DNA from: a virus
Direction: 5' to 3' (one strand)
Length of the DNA: 55,931 bases
Virus record (IMG/VR): IMGVR_UViG_3300031918_000032
Span: 1 to 55,931 of that record
Part shown: one piece after another, positions 1-8,093 of the stretch
How positions within the stretch are numbered: position 1 is the stretch's first letter
Layout: every line of letters begins with the position of its first letter
Position numbers and translations under genes: made by a program
Notes under the pieces: model-generated
The model's database searches: none
Told to the model about the DNA's origin: nothing
The model's input: only the letters and a program-made list of their open reading frames with translations

Positions 1-127
1 CAACGGCTACGGCAACGGCAACGGCTACGGCAACGGCAACGACAACGGCTACAGCTACGGCAACGGCTACGGCAACGGCTACGGCAACGGCAACGGCAAC
101 GACAACGGCAACGGCAACGGCTACGGC
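1..127 (+). repeat. GGC(T/A)AC hexamer array, left end of window
   Basis: Continuation of the array at 55764-55931. It contains two GAC and one AGC variant codons in place of GGC. The array is far more GC-rich than the surrounding sequence. Confidence 0.9.
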
Positions 128-133
128 TTTTAA
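2..133 (+). CDS. GYGN-repeat protein, C-terminal part (5' end lies across the contig ends)
   Basis: This is the open end of a Gly-Tyr/Gly-Asn repeat protein, 43 codons followed by TAA; the last residues are Gly-Phe. Its beginning is at 55713 at the other end of the window. Nearly every Gly is GGC, every Tyr TAC and every Asn AAC, so the DNA is a GGC(T/A)AC hexamer array. The rare deviations (Asp GAC, Ser AGC) are single G-to-A changes of the Gly codon. A strong terminator follows 16 bases after the stop. Function is unknown. The composition suggests a disordered, prion-like or structural filament protein, which is inference only. Confidence 0.75.
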   Translation, partial: NGYGNGNGYGNGNDNGYSYGNGYGNGYGNGNGNDNGNGNGYGF

Positions 134-149
134 TTACTACAAATTTTTT

Positions 150-184
150 AAAAGGCCATTACTTAATTGTAATGGCCTTTTTTA
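150..184 (+). terminator. Intrinsic terminator after the GYGN gene
   Basis: A perfect 13-bp stem (AAAAGGCCATTAC with its complement) closes a 6-nt loop and is followed by a run of T. It ends the plus-strand operon that starts near 55.37 kb. Confidence 0.9.
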
Positions 185-255
185 TTTTATGCACCAACCA
201 CTTAACCAAAATGATAATTTAAATCACCTATTACCGATAACCAATGTCATCTAAA

Positions 256-263
256 TATATTTG
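256..263 (+). promoter_or_regulatory. Bacteroidota-type -7 element (TATATTTG)
   Basis: It matches TAnnTTTG and sits about 60 bases before the ATG at 322. No clear TTG element lies 19-20 bases upstream, so it is weaker than the other promoters in this window. It would put the ATG at 244 upstream of the transcript start, which favours the start at 322. Confidence 0.45.
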
Positions 264-321
264 CATACTTAAATATATTTCAGTATCTTTGATTCATAGA
301 AACAAACAAATAATAAACGCC

Positions 322-693
322 ATGTTTACATTATCTGAAATAGCAACCGTCAACGATAAGATTTCGAAAGCCTGGATATTCTCAACCGGTGTAGAAGTTC
401 AGTTTCCATTTAACAAGGAACATTATTATTTCGTTCCTGAAGCTGAAGGAACCGGAGACTATACCCCTGAATTGATCCGTGGCGGTGTTAGGATGCTTAG
501 AGCTGGCAATTGTATTGCCTGTAATATATGGAGTGTCTCGAAAGAATGCCTATACCTAATTGTATCGTTCATGCGTCGGAGGTTAATGGTGGATAACGAG
601 TATGTGGTGGTTGTCATTGAATCAACTGGCGAAACATTAGAGTTTAACTCATTCAAAGATATTTGTCAGTATTTTAACCTTAAATTTAACTAA
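322..693 (+). CDS. Hypothetical protein
   Basis: A 123-residue protein that I do not recognise. An in-frame ATG at 244 exists, but it lies in AT-rich sequence upstream of the putative -7 element at 256-263, and the coding look begins at MFTLSEIATVND. The middle holds two Cys (NCIACN) and an MRRRL patch, and the C-terminus is hydrophobic/acidic. It is the first of three closely spaced plus-strand genes (322, 696, 864) that converge on the minus-strand fibre gene. Confidence 0.6.
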   Translation: MFTLSEIATVNDKISKAWIFSTGVEVQFPFNKEHYYFVPEAEGTGDYTPELIRGGVRMLRAGNCIACNIWSVSKECLYLIVSFMRRRLMVDNEYVVVVIESTGETLEFNSFKDICQYFNLKFN

Positions 694-695
694 TT

Positions 696-860
696 ATGAA
701 AATGTCAATATTGCGCGAAAGTGTACTTTTTGAAACAGGTGGTGAAGGCGAAAGATGGGAGTTGTTTGTGTTTGCTACGTTCTGTTATTACGGCGTGTTG
801 CCAGCTCATTCTATTGAGCATGATTTCGATGTTACAGTAGATTTCTTTAAATTGTTCTAA
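696..860 (+). CDS. Small hypothetical protein (54 aa)
   Basis: It starts MKMSILRESVLFETGGEGER and ends DFFKLF. It begins 2 bases after the preceding stop and ends 3 bases before the next start, so the three genes look like one transcript. The central part is hydrophobic and aromatic (LFVFATFCYYG). No family recognised. Confidence 0.55.
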   Translation: MKMSILRESVLFETGGEGERWELFVFATFCYYGVLPAHSIEHDFDVTVDFFKLF

Positions 861-863
861 ACT

Positions 864-1664
864 ATGAAAACCTTAACTTTAATTCTTGCATTAGTTATAT
901 CGGTTAATATGTCGGCTCAAAATGATCATATCAAATATGCCGCGTTCAATATTGTTTCGAGTAGTATTATCGGTGGTATTGGTTCCGGAATCCACCACAA
1001 AGAAAATGAAAGCTTTGGTAAGGCTTTCGTTAATGGCGCTTGGAAGGGGGCTATTTCGGGTAGCATTAATTCGGTTTCAAAAGAGATGTTACGCATTCAA
1101 TCGGAACGATATGATTTAGATTGGCGTTTGTGTTGGGGGTCGAAGATTGTAAATAGTGTATCAAATACTATGCTTTACAATGCTACTATGAACGAATCAA
1201 GTTTATTGAAACACTATTCTATCGATATTGGATTTATACGGCTTAGTACTGATTACACAGTGCAAATAGAGCCTATCTCTTTAGCTTGTTTTACTGGCAT
1301 ATTTTTTTCAGGAGGTAAGTTTGACGTATCAAAAAGTTTGACTATTGGGACACCTGTGTTTTTACAGCAAATGTTATCCACTTATGGTAAAACTTATGCT
1401 AATAATATAACTATTAACAACCAACAATATTACGTTAGGCATAATGGTAAATTATTATCATACACTCCAAATGTAATTTTACATGAACTTACTCACACTT
1501 ATCAAAGATTACAATACTCATCAATTAATAATTTTTTAACTATATATAATAAATATGAGAATATCAAGCCAATTCATAATGATTTATCTTCATTCGATAT
1601 ACTTTATTTATTAAATAAAACTTATTTTGAAAATGAAGCTATGTTTTATGGTAATAATAATTAA
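864..1664 (+). CDS. Secreted zincin-like putative metallopeptidase
   Basis: A 266-residue protein with a Sec signal peptide (about residues 1-18, ending SAQ). A Gly-rich small-residue segment near residues 28-45 looks membrane-interactive. The motif LHELTHTYQ around residues 206-214 is an HExxH zinc site, and a Glu in FENEAMF near the C-terminus (about residue 256) is a candidate third ligand. The family would be a zinc-dependent peptidase acting outside the cytoplasm. The substrate is unknown, and cleavage of host envelope or surface protein is only a guess. It ends in a 4-nt convergent overlap with the fibre gene. The last third is much more AT-rich than the first. Confidence 0.6.
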   Translation: MKTLTLILALVISVNMSAQNDHIKYAAFNIVSSSIIGGIGSGIHHKENESFGKAFVNGAWKGAISGSINSVSKEMLRIQSERYDLDWRLCWGSKIVNSVSNTMLYNATMNESSLLKHYSIDIGFIRLSTDYTVQIEPISLACFTGIFFSGGKFDVSKSLTIGTPVFLQQMLSTYGKTYANNITINNQQYYVRHNGKLLSYTPNVILHELTHTYQRLQYSSINNFLTIYNKYENIKPIHNDLSSFDILYLLNKTYFENEAMFYGNNN

Positions 1665-2617
1665 GGTATATACTGTATAGTTACCCAACCTCTATTGTAC
1701 GAAGTTGAATCAAAAGATGTAGAATCGAAGTACATTCCACTTTCTCTAGCTAATGCAATATTACTAGAATCAAGAAGTGACACTCCATTTATATATCCTG
1801 CTGATTTATAACTTCCTTCTGAAGATCCTATACTTACATTTAAATTAAGATATTCTGAATCATCATCACTTCTAACTATACAAGATATACTTCTAATTTT
1901 TTTATAATTAGATATTCCGTGTGCTACTGCCTTAGTGCTTGTAGAATCCATATTCCAATCACCAATATTTACAATTTTAGTCAATAATACATCTCCTAAA
2001 TCTTCAGACACCAACCCAGTACTCCCAACTTTTACGGTTTGGCCGGGGGTTAGGGTGGATTGAATATTAGGAATTTCATTAACAGTTATACCAATAAACG
2101 CTCCAGATTCTACTTCCCCATCTGTATTTATTGCTACTAATGCAGAATTATCCCAAGAAGGCCCTATTACTGGCACTTTGCCTATAGTAGATCCTTTCAT
2201 ACTGGTCATATTAAATCTATACTGATTCATAGCCCCCACAAACTGTGGCATACCTCCAACAACCGAATTACTCGCAATAGCATAATATACCCGATACGAA
2301 TTGTAAGCATTTCCGTCGCTATTAATCTTTGAGTACTCATCAACCAAGGAAGGCGCTAAATACTGATTTTCGGCCAATCCAGTGGCGCACAAATAAACAA
2401 CACCATTCATATAAACCACCCCGGCATTATAGGTATGGGCTCCACTATTGTAATCTAACCCTCGAAGTATCGCGAAGCCGTTGGAAGGTAAACCAAGGAT
2501 CAAATTAATCGCTTCATTCAGATTTTGAGTTGAATTCTGAATATCTGATACGAATAACGGATTACCTAAACCTACGTTTACAAGTCTATCGTTTGGGAAT
2601 GGAATTTTAGTTGACAT
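1661..2617 (-). CDS. Putative tail fibre / baseplate-distal protein
   Basis: A 318-residue protein starting STKIPFPNDRLVNVGLGNP. It is the last gene of the virion operon, immediately after the baseplate genes, where fibres usually lie. The N-terminal third looks like a baseplate-attachment region (short helical segment followed by GFAILRGLDYN). The C-terminal part is rich in Ser, Thr, Asp and beta-strand residues, as in receptor-binding domains. Assignment is from position and composition; no catalytic motif is visible. Confidence 0.55.
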   Translation of the reverse strand: MSTKIPFPNDRLVNVGLGNPLFVSDIQNSTQNLNEAINLILGLPSNGFAILRGLDYNSGAHTYNAGVVYMNGVVYLCATGLAENQYLAPSLVDEYSKINSDGNAYNSYRVYYAIASNSVVGGMPQFVGAMNQYRFNMTSMKGSTIGKVPVIGPSWDNSALVAINTDGEVESGAFIGITVNEIPNIQSTLTPGQTVKVGSTGLVSEDLGDVLLTKIVNIGDWNMDSTSTKAVAHGISNYKKIRSISCIVRSDDDSEYLNLNVSIGSSEGSYKSAGYINGVSLLDSSNIALARESGMYFDSTSFDSTSYNRGWVTIQYIP

Positions 2618-2627
2618 ATATTTTGTT

Positions 2628-3650
2628 TTAAATTACTGCTTCTATACTGACTAATTGAATATCGGCCCATACTTCGCCGTCGCCTGATGTCCAGTTTGAA
2701 AAGTTCCTATTAAGGGTTAATACTATTCTGCCAGTTGTACCCGTCGCCAATATTGTTAACATAGTGTATTCGTATGTGCCCGATACCGATTTGCTTTCAT
2801 TAACTGAAAATCCGGATTCTTTAAACCACTGAATAGTTAAAGAAGCTTTATTCGACGATACAGTAAATGTCAAAGTTAGCTTATATGTTGTATTTGGCAA
2901 TAATAACCCCTTTGGAATACTATTATAAGTATCAATCTGAACATATCCGTCTGGATGAACGTCTGGATTTAATACCATTTTACACCCTAACATCAAATTC
3001 TCAATATTACAATTAGCGTCCCGTCCGAATGTCGTAGCATCAAGTTTACTGAACTCAGCTATCCATCCGGTTGGATGTGTTACAAACGCAGTACCTGCAA
3101 CCCAACTTGCAAAATTGTCATAATAAAGCAATGGATTAGATGATACTATTCGATACAACACCCCTAATAGCCTAATTTGCTCAACTTCCGATATAAGTAA
3201 ACTTATTTGAGCAGTATCAATATACAGTGAATTAGGTACATGAATTGTTACAAGTGATGAGTTAATGGTTGTATCGTCAATATTTGAAGCCAAAACAATA
3301 CTTTCGCCCGCATCTATTTCAATGGCGAATACTGAGCTTTCACTCGCGTCTATCTCTGGAGCATATACGTAAACTTCAATACTTTGAGATATAATAATTC
3401 TATTTAATGTCGTATCGTATAAATAATTGAGCACATTTTGTAATTGGCTAATTTGCCACATACAATTTGCTATAAGTTTTTTACGAATCCTAAATACATC
3501 GAAATTAACAAATGGAGCTTGCAAAACATAAAGGCAGCAAATACAAAACTTATAGGTATATGATAATTCGCCGTGGACATTAGTCGAGTGATAAGCCCCC
3601 AATGTCTCGTACAACATTTTTGAATAGTCTATTTTCCTAAATATTGGCAT
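2628..3650 (-). CDS. Baseplate-associated protein with C-terminal jelly-roll-like domain
   Basis: A 340-residue protein whose 5' end overlaps the end of the J-like gene by 14 nt. The N-terminal part, with many Cys and aromatic residues, runs to about residue 110. A beta-rich linker follows. The last roughly 150 residues (from about 185) resemble a carbohydrate-binding jelly roll, with GYVQIDTY, LPNTTYKLTLTFTV and a closing VWADIQLVSIE. This would fit a baseplate or fibre-connecting protein that contacts surface glycans, which is inference. Confidence 0.45.
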   Translation of the reverse strand: MPIFRKIDYSKMLYETLGAYHSTNVHGELSYTYKFCICCLYVLQAPFVNFDVFRIRKKLIANCMWQISQLQNVLNYLYDTTLNRIIISQSIEVYVYAPEIDASESSVFAIEIDAGESIVLASNIDDTTINSSLVTIHVPNSLYIDTAQISLLISEVEQIRLLGVLYRIVSSNPLLYYDNFASWVAGTAFVTHPTGWIAEFSKLDATTFGRDANCNIENLMLGCKMVLNPDVHPDGYVQIDTYNSIPKGLLLPNTTYKLTLTFTVSSNKASLTIQWFKESGFSVNESKSVSGTYEYTMLTILATGTTGRIVLTLNRNFSNWTSGDGEVWADIQLVSIEAVI

Positions 3651-4416
3651 ACGTAAGATTTAAGGGCGTTCCATAATTGAAATATCCGGCGCTCAATTTA
3701 GTCGATCCACTGAAAGCAACGGTATCAATAGTGGTATTGGATAAGTAAACCGATAAAACCCCTGGGATATTAGTCACCATGTAGTTTTCAAAATAGTAAT
3801 TATAAAATACCCCGTTAAATTGAAACGTATCCCTAAGAGCTATCAACGCCGTTGCCCAATTGTTTTGAATGGTTGTTAAATCAAACGTTTTATTGTAGGT
3901 TATTAGCGCGTCAAAGACTAATATGTTTGGATCGTTGGATATTTTATTGACTGGTAACCCTAATATTTCGAAGTTGGCAAAATAGCTATCAAACGCGGCC
4001 TTTTTATCTGTTGGGAGCTTTGCCAGCAACCCAGTATCAGGATCAGTATAAGCAACCTTCAAAACAAGCGATGCGCTACTACCTGTAACCACTTCCTCGA
4101 ACGCGGCTTGTTTTATTATCTGTTTATTGGCGTCAATGGTCGCATAATACAGTTTTTTTGTGATTGGATCGACAATTAAATCTACGCCCTCTTGATACAT
4201 TAGGGCGTAGTCTGTATAATATTGTATGTGCCCGTAGTTTTTGTTAACAATTATATTAGTTATTAACAAGTATGTATTATTGAGCTCCGTTAGTGTATTG
4301 TCGATAGCCTGTCCAACCGCCTCAGCTATTTTGTTGACAATTGCCGCAATACTCCCACTATTAAGCTCAGGCATGCTCGCCCGGATATACGATATGATTG
4401 TGCTGAATGTATTCAT
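3637..4416 (-). CDS. Baseplate J-like protein
   Basis: A 259-residue protein. The N-terminal helical region, the central segment and the C-terminal pattern LSAGYFNYGTPLNLTYANI resemble the baseplate wedge family (P2 gpJ / Mu gp47). Order agrees: spike V-like, gp25-like W, LysM, two short genes, then J, then fibre. Its start codon shares bases with the stop of the upstream gene at 4416. At 259 residues it is shorter than many J proteins. Confidence 0.6.
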   Translation of the reverse strand: MNTFSTIISYIRASMPELNSGSIAAIVNKIAEAVGQAIDNTLTELNNTYLLITNIIVNKNYGHIQYYTDYALMYQEGVDLIVDPITKKLYYATIDANKQIIKQAAFEEVVTGSSASLVLKVAYTDPDTGLLAKLPTDKKAAFDSYFANFEILGLPVNKISNDPNILVFDALITYNKTFDLTTIQNNWATALIALRDTFQFNGVFYNYYFENYMVTNIPGVLSVYLSNTTIDTVAFSGSTKLSAGYFNYGTPLNLTYANI

Positions 4417-4784
4417 TATCTGTATGATGTTATTAAATCAATTCTCACATTTACAGCTCCACCGGAAGGTGTGAAGTATAACGTCGTAGCGCTTGGGAAA
4501 TATTGTTGTGTTGGTATAGGTAAATAAGATGATACTAATGAAGTATCTAGTATTTCATTGCCACCTAAAGATGTGCCTATTTTAATATCCGGAACTCCCG
4601 ATTGTGGCGTAACAAATATTTGTTCTACCCATGTATCCGCCGCAATACTTGCCGTGAAATTTGAACTTTGATTCGCATATTTAAGAGGCATTATAACACC
4701 GGCGTATAAATCCGAAGTCATTGAGTTTAACGCATTACGAACAGTAAGCCCACTGTCTCCATTATTTATGATTGTTCGAGCCAT
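4416..4784 (-). CDS. Baseplate-region protein made of a repeated beta domain
   Basis: A 122-residue protein. Residues about 38-122 form a domain with IKIGTSLGGNEI, then QYFPSATTLYF, then GGAVNVRIDLI. The same order of motifs occurs in the insertion of the gp36-like adaptor at 20593-21702 (IKIGTTEGGEEV, QYFAIETILYV, GGSVNMRIDIG). This points to a common beta-rich domain used in both head-neck and baseplate proteins. Function unknown. Confidence 0.6.
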   Translation of the reverse strand: MARTIINNGDSGLTVRNALNSMTSDLYAGVIMPLKYANQSSNFTASIAADTWVEQIFVTPQSGVPDIKIGTSLGGNEILDTSLVSSYLPIPTQQYFPSATTLYFTPSGGAVNVRIDLITSYR

Positions 4785-4793
4785 CTTCTAAAT

Positions 4794-4982
4794 TTAATCT
4801 ATCCATAATGAATCATCTTTCCAAACTCCGCCATCATCCCAGAATCCGGTATCTAATATCCAATTATTCCCAAAATTAGCAATAAAAACCGATATTATAG
4901 AATCTATGTTTGGTATATCCGAATTGTTATTCGATGGGTAACGCGTCGTAACTATTAAAACATTGTTCTGTATATCGGCCAT
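4794..4982 (-). CDS. Small baseplate-region hypothetical protein (62 aa)
   Basis: It ends in a Trp/Asp-rich tail (GFWDDGGVWKDDSLWID). It lies between the LysM protein and the beta-domain protein with 1-9 nt spacing. No family recognised; a structural minor protein is likely from position. Confidence 0.5.
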   Translation of the reverse strand: MADIQNNVLIVTTRYPSNNNSDIPNIDSIISVFIANFGNNWILDTGFWDDGGVWKDDSLWID

Positions 4983-4983
4983 G

Positions 4984-5445
4984 TTATGGTATTATTACTT
5001 TTTGCCCAACTCTTAGACTCGGCACCCAATCGGTAAAATCATTTGCCGTCAAAATAGCATCCCAATTATCAATCGTACCAGTGGCATTAATAACAACGTC
5101 TTTTATCGTTTCTCCGCCCCTAACAACATAATAATTAATGAATGACTTAACTGTATTATTTGGTGTATAATCGTACAGTACAGCGTTATTTAATATGTAT
5201 TCAATATTGACTATTGATGAAGATAGTACATTCGAGTCCGTAGCATTATTGGCAAGGTGTGTTTGTTGTATCCGCTGAATATTGGCATCGATTATGGCAG
5301 GCACGACCAATTCTTGCCCTGCCTTTAATTCAGGCACCCAATCGATATAACCATTTAGCTCTAATATGTCATTCCAGGCGTTTATCGATCCGCACGCATT
5401 TAAGCATACATCCCGTATTGATTCGCCAACCTTAACATTATACAT
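4984..5445 (-). CDS. Tail/baseplate protein with two LysM-like repeats
   Basis: A 153-residue protein from the ATG at 5445 (MYNVKVGES). An upstream ATG at 5472 would overlap the preceding gene more. Two LysM-like repeats lie at either end: YNVKVGESIRDVC to AGQELVVP (about residues 2-49) and YVVRGGETIKDVV to VGQKVIIP (about 106-153). Each has a W-P-xL motif before the last strand. In contractile phages, LysM proteins sit by the hub and link tape measure, tube or baseplate. Confidence 0.7.
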   Translation of the reverse strand: MYNVKVGESIRDVCLNACGSINAWNDILELNGYIDWVPELKAGQELVVPAIIDANIQRIQQTHLANNATDSNVLSSSIVNIEYILNNAVLYDYTPNNTVKSFINYYVVRGGETIKDVVINATGTIDNWDAILTANDFTDWVPSLRVGQKVIIP

Positions 5446-5746
5446 ACGATACTTTATTTGCAATAATAGCAACCTTATCCACTCCTAATTCAACAGTGAA
5501 ACTTGCCTGTGTAGCTCCGTCGGCCTTAACCTGGGTAACCCACCTATTCATTTCAAAATTAATAACCGGCACGGGACTATTAATTATCCTTTGCAATCCA
5601 ATTCCGTAGATAGGATTACGAAGGCTAAAACAATGAGCATCGCGTATTATTGCACCATTCTGAACCGATGGATTAGTCTCGAGTACAAAATCACCATTTT
5701 GAATTACCAAGTCCCTAGTTTCAGGGTCAAACTTTAAATCACCCAT
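5438..5746 (-). CDS. Baseplate wedge protein, gp25 / GpW-like
   Basis: A 102-residue protein with DLVIQNGDFVLET, a conserved-looking PSVQNG, then SLRNPIYGIGL and a C-terminal strand VDKVAIIANKVSYV. Length, motif order and position between the spike V-like and J-like genes fit the gp25-like baseplate wedge family. Confidence 0.65.
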   Translation of the reverse strand: MGDLKFDPETRDLVIQNGDFVLETNPSVQNGAIIRDAHCFSLRNPIYGIGLQRIINSPVPVINFEMNRWVTQVKADGATQASFTVELGVDKVAIIANKVSYV

Positions 5747-5748
5747 AG

Positions 5749-6348
5749 CTATTGTTTTATTTTTGTATTCTCTAAATCGGCCTTAACTGTCGGGGTTAAT
5801 TGTTGTGCGAACCAAGTAGCAGTTATAGCCTTTAACGCTGCCCCTCCATCCGTGGCTACTACAACCCACGACGAAAAAGCGGTTTTTAAAGCATTTATAT
5901 CATTTTCTAAGTTATTTAACTTGGTTACATTGGAGTCTATCTTAATCAATCCTCCCAATGATCCACCATTAAACACCCATCCATTAATATCGGCCTGCAA
6001 TGTTGTATTGCCTATTTTAACCAGTATTTTGTCGGATTGGTCTGTACTAAAAAGTTGGCAACGTTGAATATTATTATCGCGAAAGCATACCAAGCAATTA
6101 CTACCGACTTTAGGAATCTCAATTAAAGAAGCCTGTGCCCCTTGCAATACCTTTAACGGCACTTTATTTATTTTAGTCGCTGTTTCTGATCCGTCAGCAT
6201 TAGATGTATTGACCGTTACCACACATGTAAACTTAACCTCATCAACGGAGAATACAACCCCCTCCACAAGCATGGACGCGCGAGTCATCATCTTTCCAAA
6301 CTGGATAAATCCGTCGTGTATGCTTTTTTCTGCGCTATCGTTATCCAT
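5749..6348 (-). CDS. Baseplate spike / assembly protein V-like
   Basis: About 199 residues from the ATG at 6348 (MDNDSAEK); an upstream ATG at 6369 is also possible. An N-terminal helix is followed by an OB-fold-like section (EGVVFSVDEVKFTCVVTV, VPLKVLQG, IEIPKVGSNCLVCF). Further strands include LVKIGNTTLQADINGWVFNGG. This is the pattern of phage baseplate protein V (central spike). Neighbours W and J support it. Confidence 0.65.
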   Translation of the reverse strand: MDNDSAEKSIHDGFIQFGKMMTRASMLVEGVVFSVDEVKFTCVVTVNTSNADGSETATKINKVPLKVLQGAQASLIEIPKVGSNCLVCFRDNNIQRCQLFSTDQSDKILVKIGNTTLQADINGWVFNGGSLGGLIKIDSNVTKLNNLENDINALKTAFSSWVVVATDGGAALKAITATWFAQQLTPTVKADLENTKIKQ

Positions 6349-7633
6349 TTTGATCATCAAGATATGCAAGCTTTAACTTGCGGTGAAACCCGTTTTCGTT
6401 AATTGTTAAACTTTGCGAAGTTACAACATAATTGCCATTTCGTTCAGGATAACGCATATCATAATATTGCGCCTTCCAAAATAACTCACAATATGGATAT
6501 AAATAAGCTGTTATGTCACCGGTGTATCTATCCTGGTGAAACTTTTGCAAAGCTTCCTGTGCTAGTGTATTGTAATTTTCTGGTACCGTTTTACCTCCGA
6601 CTAAAATGTCTTTTCCCTTTTTTACGTTGTAGAAAAATACTTCCCTTAGCTTCCCGTTCTCGTCTCCAATCTCGAATGAGTCCTTGGTGCCATTTTCTTT
6701 TATAAAATAGGCTTTTACTTTTATGCGTAAAAATACAGAGTTAGCACCTTTGGTTTTTGTATGCTGTAGATTAGTTGTTTGTAATCCTGATGTGATAACA
6801 TTTACGTCTGTTTTAAATGTTACTACGCTTAGGGTATTACTTGCTACGTTTACATACAACTTATTACCATTCAATGAAATATTTAACCCCAACTCTTTTT
6901 TGAACCATTCCAGGACAGCCGCCGGGGACATCTGAACAAACGAAATATCTACCAGTGTCATATCAAACATTGGCTCACTTAACTCAACATCCGGAAAACT
7001 GGTTCCGTTCTCACCATTCCAAATGGCAATATTGTAATTAACCGTATCAATTACATCCTGTATTAATTCTTTGAACGCTACTTTAGTATATGATACTCCT
7101 ATTCCCGATGCTGTTTTAGGCTTCTTTGGGATTTTACCCTTTGAGTTTTTCTTTGCAACAGTAATTATTTTACTTCCATATATACCTATATTAAACCAAT
7201 ATATGTAATCTAAACACTTAATCTTTATTGGAGTACTCTCATAAAAATCATAAATAAAACCATCGAAAACGGGCAAATACCCGTCATTATCTGAACCAGT
7301 TTCATTTTCATAGCCTTCGTATTTGGCCTTGATTACAATATGATCACCTGTATTGAAATAATATCGTGTAGGTGCAGTTATATAGCCATTATTGGCCTGG
7401 TTAACGTCAATCTGTGGATCTGGGTCACCAGGAGTAGGGGATTGATTAGTATTATTATTGTATGCAATGCGAACATTCGAAGGTAATAATATATCACAAT
7501 ACGAACCAATTTGATTAGCATCGTTATTAGTTTGGATGCTAACAATGTTTTGGTTAATACCAACTTCATGTACTATGGTATCATTGATAATTACCTTTGC
7601 ATGAGCTATGACATATATACCATTTACACTCAT
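6341..7633 (-). CDS. Tail hub protein, gpD-like
   Basis: A 430-residue protein between tape measure/DUF6046-like and spike V. It has the ordering of gpD/gp44-type hubs: an N-terminal beta barrel, a second barrel with a Lys/Pro/Gly-rich loop (KKNSKGKIPKKPKTAS), then a domain beginning SPAAVLEWFKKELGLNISL. The final beta section ends GFHRKLKLAYLDD. The start codon overlaps the upstream stop at 7633. Confidence 0.65.
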   Translation of the reverse strand: MSVNGIYVIAHAKVIINDTIVHEVGINQNIVSIQTNNDANQIGSYCDILLPSNVRIAYNNNTNQSPTPGDPDPQIDVNQANNGYITAPTRYYFNTGDHIVIKAKYEGYENETGSDNDGYLPVFDGFIYDFYESTPIKIKCLDYIYWFNIGIYGSKIITVAKKNSKGKIPKKPKTASGIGVSYTKVAFKELIQDVIDTVNYNIAIWNGENGTSFPDVELSEPMFDMTLVDISFVQMSPAAVLEWFKKELGLNISLNGNKLYVNVASNTLSVVTFKTDVNVITSGLQTTNLQHTKTKGANSVFLRIKVKAYFIKENGTKDSFEIGDENGKLREVFFYNVKKGKDILVGGKTVPENYNTLAQEALQKFHQDRYTGDITAYLYPYCELFWKAQYYDMRYPERNGNYVVTSQSLTINENGFHRKLKLAYLDDQNG

Positions 7634-8091
7634 TATACTTTAACAATTAATGATTGCGTTTGACTCGAACTATTGTACATCTCTAAGCACTTTAATGAAC
7701 ATGGCAAATTAGTATTCCCACGAATAGTTGAGAATGTGATACCTTTTACAATCACATCCATTATGCCTAATTTATTTAGAAAAGTATTCTTGCATGTTAT
7801 TACCTGGTCGATATTCCATACGTTTGTGATAATATCATAAGCGGCATTGTTAGGAAATATATACTTACTAACTGCGTTTAGCTCCCGAATATTAAATTCA
7901 AAATTAATATCAAATGGTTTACGCGACACCCTTTCGAATACAGCGGCACCATCTAATATCTTGCTTTCCGCAATAACCTTTTCGCCGTTAAGGCCAATAA
8001 TAACATCGATCGGTAAATCTATTCCGTTAAGGCTTACAGACGAAGGTATATTCGTATAATCAACATCTAATCTAGTTTGAAAAAAAGCCAT
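7633..8091 (-). CDS. Tail protein, DUF6046-like
   Basis: A 152-residue protein immediately downstream of the tape-measure gene. Features are LNGIDLPIDVIIGLNGEKVIAE, RKPFDINFEFNIRE and IMDVIVKGITFSTIRGNTN. The sequence resembles proteins of Bacteroides Mu-like prophages that I recall as DUF6046; the name should be checked. Position corresponds to the tail-tip or hub-adaptor slot. Confidence 0.5.
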   Translation of the reverse strand: MAFFQTRLDVDYTNIPSSVSLNGIDLPIDVIIGLNGEKVIAESKILDGAAVFERVSRKPFDINFEFNIRELNAVSKYIFPNNAAYDIITNVWNIDQVITCKNTFLNKLGIMDVIVKGITFSTIRGNTNLPCSLKCLEMYNSSSQTQSLIVKV

Positions 8092-8093
8092 AG

